A stretch of 64,000 nucleotides of DNA from Bacteroidetes bacterium HGW-Bacteroidetes-5. Lineage in GTDB: Bacteria; Bacteroidota; Bacteroidia; Bacteroidales; UBA932. Below the pieces are notes generated by a model. That model saw only the letters and a program-made list of their open reading frames with translations. It was not told where the DNA came from and searched no databases. The position numbers and the translations under genes are program-made. The stretch covers positions 378,744 through 442,743 of the forward strand of contig PHDC01000002.1 of the NCBI GenBank assembly GCA_002842515.1. Reading direction: 5' to 3'. Below, piece by piece: positions 61,574-64,000 of the stretch; positions within the stretch are counted from its first letter, which is position 1; each line of letters opens with the position of its first letter.

Positions 61574-62812
61574 CTTAAGCAGAAGTGTGTCTACATATCT
61601 TAGGGAGATTAGGGAGTCTCTTTTGAATTTTATCTGTTCAACCTGGGCCGTAAAGAGCTCTCTGTTAGATTTTTTTATAGGATCTGCAGGCGGTGCCTCC
61701 ATCTTTAACGGATTTATTGCAGCTCCGTTTTTCCAGACCCGAAAATCCAAATGGGGACCTGTTGAGAGTCCAGTGCTTCCCACATAACCTATGACCTCTC
61801 CCTGACTCACCCTTTTTCCTACCGAAAGCCCCTTTGCATAGCTCTGCAGATGCAGATATGCAGTTGTATAGGTTGAGTTATGTCGTATCTTGACGGTATT
61901 GCCGCCGCCGCCCAGATAACCCTTCTGTATTACCACACCATCTCCTATGCTCATAACCGGAGTCCCCCTGGGTGCAGCATAATCTACTCCGGTGTGAGGT
62001 CTTACCACTCTGGTTACAGGGTGCCTTCTGGCATAAGAGAATCCGGAAGATACCCTGGTAAAACTTAGCGGCGCCTTTAAAAAAGCTTTTCTGAGGTTTT
62101 CGCCCTTGATGTTCCAATACTGAGGAGACTCATCCTGTACAAACCTGTAGGCATCATACATCTTTGAGGCGTGGGAGAAAAATGCTGCGTGAACGATACC
62201 AATATCGTAGTAGTTCTCTCCTGCATAAAGCTCCTCATAGATTGCAGTAAAAGAGTCACCTTTTTGAAGTCCAAAAAAGTCAATAGACCAGGCGTATATG
62301 TCGGAAAGCCTCAGAGCAAGAACAGGGTTTAAGCCTGCGTTTTGAAGATCCTGCCAAAGGGATGTATTGATGGTTGCCTGCGCTATTTTAAGCTTTCTTG
62401 TAATCTCTCTCTCAGATATCTTCACAAATAGAGAGTCGTGAACACCAAATGTGACAAACGATGTTTTTGTATCCTCATATACAAGATAGGCAAGTTTTGG
62501 CGACTCATCTTTGGTATAAAAGGCCTTGTAGCTATTACCAACTTTAATTTTCTTAAGATCAAAAACACCTCTGGATGCCTGAGTCAGCGAGTAGGTATCC
62601 GAATTGGATGCCCCCAGTTTTGTCATAAGTGTTGTAAAGAACTCCCCCCGTTTTATCTGCCCCTCTTTAGACTCAAACTCATCCATCGGAAATCCAAACT
62701 CATAGATGCGCTCTTGTGCAGATGATTGTTGTAAAATATTATCATTTGTCTCTCTGTTCGGGGAGCAGGAGAGTATTGTAAAAATTACAAGAATTGTAAT
62801 AGGTCTAAGCAT
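61559..62812 (-). CDS. M23/LytM-fold lipoprotein with altered zinc motif
   Basis: A 417-residue lipoprotein (signal RPITILVIFTILSCS). An OapA-like middle region leads to a LytM domain at about 270-365. The first zinc motif is intact (RPHTGVDYAAPRGTPV, His and Asp), and a central His is in YLHLQSYAKG. The usual HLH motif is HLD (TGPHLDFRVW), so the third zinc ligand His is replaced by Asp. The ATG at 62812 is chosen because the signal peptide begins there. It probably binds or cuts peptidoglycan cross-links at division, or serves as an inactive amidase activator like EnvC/NlpD. Confidence 0.9.
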   Translation of the reverse strand: MLRPITILVIFTILSCSPNRETNDNILQQSSAQERIYEFGFPMDEFESKEGQIKRGEFFTTLMTKLGASNSDTYSLTQASRGVFDLKKIKVGNSYKAFYTKDESPKLAYLVYEDTKTSFVTFGVHDSLFVKISEREITRKLKIAQATINTSLWQDLQNAGLNPVLALRLSDIYAWSIDFFGLQKGDSFTAIYEELYAGENYYDIGIVHAAFFSHASKMYDAYRFVQDESPQYWNIKGENLRKAFLKAPLSFTRVSSGFSYARRHPVTRVVRPHTGVDYAAPRGTPVMSIGDGVVIQKGYLGGGGNTVKIRHNSTYTTAYLHLQSYAKGLSVGKRVSQGEVIGYVGSTGLSTGPHLDFRVWKNGAAINPLKMEAPPADPIKKSNRELFTAQVEQIKFKRDSLISLRYVDTLLLKLGKR

Positions 62813-62870
62813 ATTCAAAGATTTTTCTCCCCCGAAGATATGCATTATTCCATATTTGTTGATAAGATTG

Positions 62871-62910
62871 TGGAAAAAATTGTAATAAAATGTAAAAAAG
62901 TGGAAAACTT
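62871..62910 (+). promoter_or_regulatory. Candidate MraZ operator: four 10-bp phased repeats
   Basis: Four consecutive ten-base units start at 62871, 62881, 62891 and 62901: TGGAAAAAAT, TGTAATAAAA, TGTAAAAAAG, TGGAAAACTT. All start TG(G/T)(A)A. MraZ is known to bind direct repeats of 10-bp period (TGGG type in E. coli, AAAGTG(T/G) type in Mycoplasma) before its own gene. The array ends four bases before the -7 element. Confidence 0.65.
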
Positions 62911-62914
62911 TCTT

Positions 62915-62922
62915 TAAATTTG
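62915..62922 (+). promoter_or_regulatory. -7 element of mraZ
   Basis: TAAATTTG, perfect, 32 bases before the ATG at 62954. The region where -33 would be is occupied by the phased repeats. Confidence 0.6.
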
Positions 62923-62953
62923 CATAGGTTAAAAAGAGAAGAAAAAAGGCTTT

Positions 62954-63400
62954 ATGGTAAAGTTTATAGGAGAATACACCGCAAAAATTGATGACAAAGG
63001 GAGAGTAGTATTCCCTTCGTCACTCAAATCTATGCTGGACTCCGATAGCGACCAGAAGTTTGTCATAAAAAAAGATCTCTATTTCAACTGTCTTGAGATG
63101 TATTCCTATACCGAATGGATAAGGCAATCCGAAGAGGTAAAGTCTCGTCTCAATTTTTTCAAAAAAGAGCACGCTCTCTTCTGGAGAGAGTATATGAGAG
63201 ATCGCGCACTGGTAGAACCGGACGAAAAACTCGGCCGAATATCCATTCCAAAAAGGCTCCTCGATGAGATAGGAGTCACGAAAGAGATTCTTTTTGCCGG
63301 AAACGATCATAAAATCGAGATCTGGGCAAAAGAGCACTACGGTGAGGATAAACTCCCCGGCAGCGATTATTCAGACCTGGCAGAGAAAATATTAGGATAA
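62954..63400 (+). CDS. mraZ: Transcriptional regulator MraZ
   Basis: The first gene of the division and cell-wall (dcw) cluster and its autoregulator. The 148-residue protein has two SpoVT/AbrB-like half domains: YTAKIDDKGRVVFPSSLK at about 8-25 and PDEKLGRISIPKRLLDEIGV at about 90-110. It forms rings that bind phased repeats upstream of its gene. rsmH follows after 10 bases. Confidence 0.96.
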   Translation: MVKFIGEYTAKIDDKGRVVFPSSLKSMLDSDSDQKFVIKKDLYFNCLEMYSYTEWIRQSEEVKSRLNFFKKEHALFWREYMRDRALVEPDEKLGRISIPKRLLDEIGVTKEILFAGNDHKIEIWAKEHYGEDKLPGSDYSDLAEKILG

Positions 63401-63410
63401 GGAGTCGGTT

Positions 63411-64000
63411 ATGGAAAGTTATCACACACCAGTACTACTTGAAGAGAGTGTATCAGCCTTGGCGTTGTCACCGGGAGGGGTCTATGCCGATGTCACCTTT
63501 GGAGGAGGGGGACACACCCGGGAGATTTTAAGCCGCCTGGATAGCAACTCCAGGCTCTTTGCAATGGACAAAGACTCCGACTCTCTGGCCAATGCCCCGC
63601 AGGATAAGAGACTTACTCTCATTCACAACAATTTTAGATTTCTCAACAACTACATAAAATTTCACGGAGTCCAAAAATTGGACGGCATATTGGCAGATCT
63701 GGGAGTATCCTCTCATCAGTTTGACACAGAGAGCAGAGGCTTCTCCTTCAGATTTGACTCTCCTTTGGATATGAGGATGAATACCCTGGCAAAACATACT
63801 GCAGCACACATATTGAACAACTATAGTCAGGAGGATATCTCCTTAATCCTTTACAAATACGGAGAGGTAGATAAGAGTCGGAAAATAGCGCAACTTATTT
63901 GTTCTCAGAGAGAGAGAGTTGAGATAAAAACCACAACAGATCTTAACAAATTATTAGCTCCGGTTCTGCCAAAGTTTTCTGAACACAAGTATTTGGCCAA
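63411..64000 (+). CDS. rsmH: 16S rRNA (cytosine-1402-N4) methyltransferase, N-terminal part (cut by window edge)
   Basis: Methylates N4 of C1402 in 16S rRNA, the same base whose ribose is modified by RsmI. About 196 residues are visible: YHTPVLLEESVSAL at the start, SAM motif DVTFGGGGHTREIL, LADLGVSSHQFD and FRFDSPLDMRM. AAGGAG seven bases before the ATG is a moderate SD. The gene runs off the window end. Confidence 0.96.
   Translation, partial: MESYHTPVLLEESVSALALSPGGVYADVTFGGGGHTREILSRLDSNSRLFAMDKDSDSLANAPQDKRLTLIHNNFRFLNNYIKFHGVQKLDGILADLGVSSHQFDTESRGFSFRFDSPLDMRMNTLAKHTAAHILNNYSQEDISLILYKYGEVDKSRKIAQLICSQRERVEIKTTTDLNKLLAPVLPKFSEHKYLA

Noticed and set aside
1..64000. tRNA, rRNA, CRISPR, transposon or riboswitch
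   Set aside because: Intergenic gaps are at most about 150 bases and none shows cloverleaf, repeat-spacer, terminal inverted repeat or known riboswitch structure.

Overview
The window is a compact stretch of a Bacteroidota chromosome, most likely order Bacteroidales. The evidence is the gene content and the control signals. Bacteroidales-type neighbourhoods include parA-parB-DUF5683-LysM transglycosylase, cmk-ispH, holA next to a small HsdR_N protein, rlmH next to a DUF4783 protein, and split 5'-nucleotidase genes. Promoters carry the Bacteroidetes -7 element TAnnTTTG, and most genes lack a Shine-Dalgarno (SD) sequence. No family or species can be named. I see no rRNA, tRNA, insertion sequence, prophage or CRISPR array, and no gene-free stretch longer than 300 bases.

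Layout. 1-4.7 kb: the 5' part of a membrane sensor-like gene, rlmH, a DUF4783 protein, an NtrC-type regulator without an HTH domain, and a Ppx/GppA phosphatase. 4.7-8.3 kb: cmk-ispH-priA. 8.4-12.6 kb: parA-parB-DUF5683-transglycosylase. 12.6-15.2 kb (minus): a helix-hairpin-helix (HhH) outer-membrane barrel protein and purE. 15.2-18.9 kb: hpt-adk-obgE-PAP2-lplA. 18.9-20.4 kb (minus): hpf, a Xer-type recombinase and rpsU. 20.5-24.1 kb: hutU, a lipocalin, and a ferredoxin-like protein. 24.1-28.3 kb: a divergent thiol/persulfide locus (thioredoxin-MarR-DUF302-DoxX against a four-domain persulfide reductase). 28.4-32.3 kb: lipid acyltransferase, acyl-CoA ligase, and two half-5'-nucleotidases. 32.4-37.1 kb (minus): an ABC exporter, a ComEA-like HhH protein, rsmI and a coiled-coil protein. 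37.1-43.6 kb: tdk, a lipoprotein, alr, holA, HsdR_N, cca and an orphan histidine kinase. 43.7-50.3 kb: a beta-helix surface lipoprotein and TonB receptor, divergent from a PhoB/PhoR-like pair. 50.3-57.8 kb: folE, mqnB-mqnD, a LolD-like ATPase, a PduO-type adenosyltransferase, DUF2795, trkA, aspA and a MORN/TonB_C protein. 57.9-64 kb: two ABC-F ATPases, an M23 family lipoprotein, and the start of the dcw cluster (mraZ, rsmH).

Most genes are core housekeeping. The parts that look like distinct systems are the following. (1) The persulfide/thiol divergon has a cysteine-rich MarR repressor and a half-palindrome inside the operon promoter. (2) The TonB receptor/lipoprotein operon faces a PhoBR-like pair across 11-bp phased repeats. 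(3) Four 10-bp phased repeats sit in front of mraZ. (4) A few genes, including rpsU and hpf, have strong SD sequences in a genome that otherwise avoids them. (5) Two HhH proteins, one an outer-membrane barrel and one membrane-anchored, might belong to DNA handling across the envelope. All functional statements are read from sequence and family knowledge; no database search was run.
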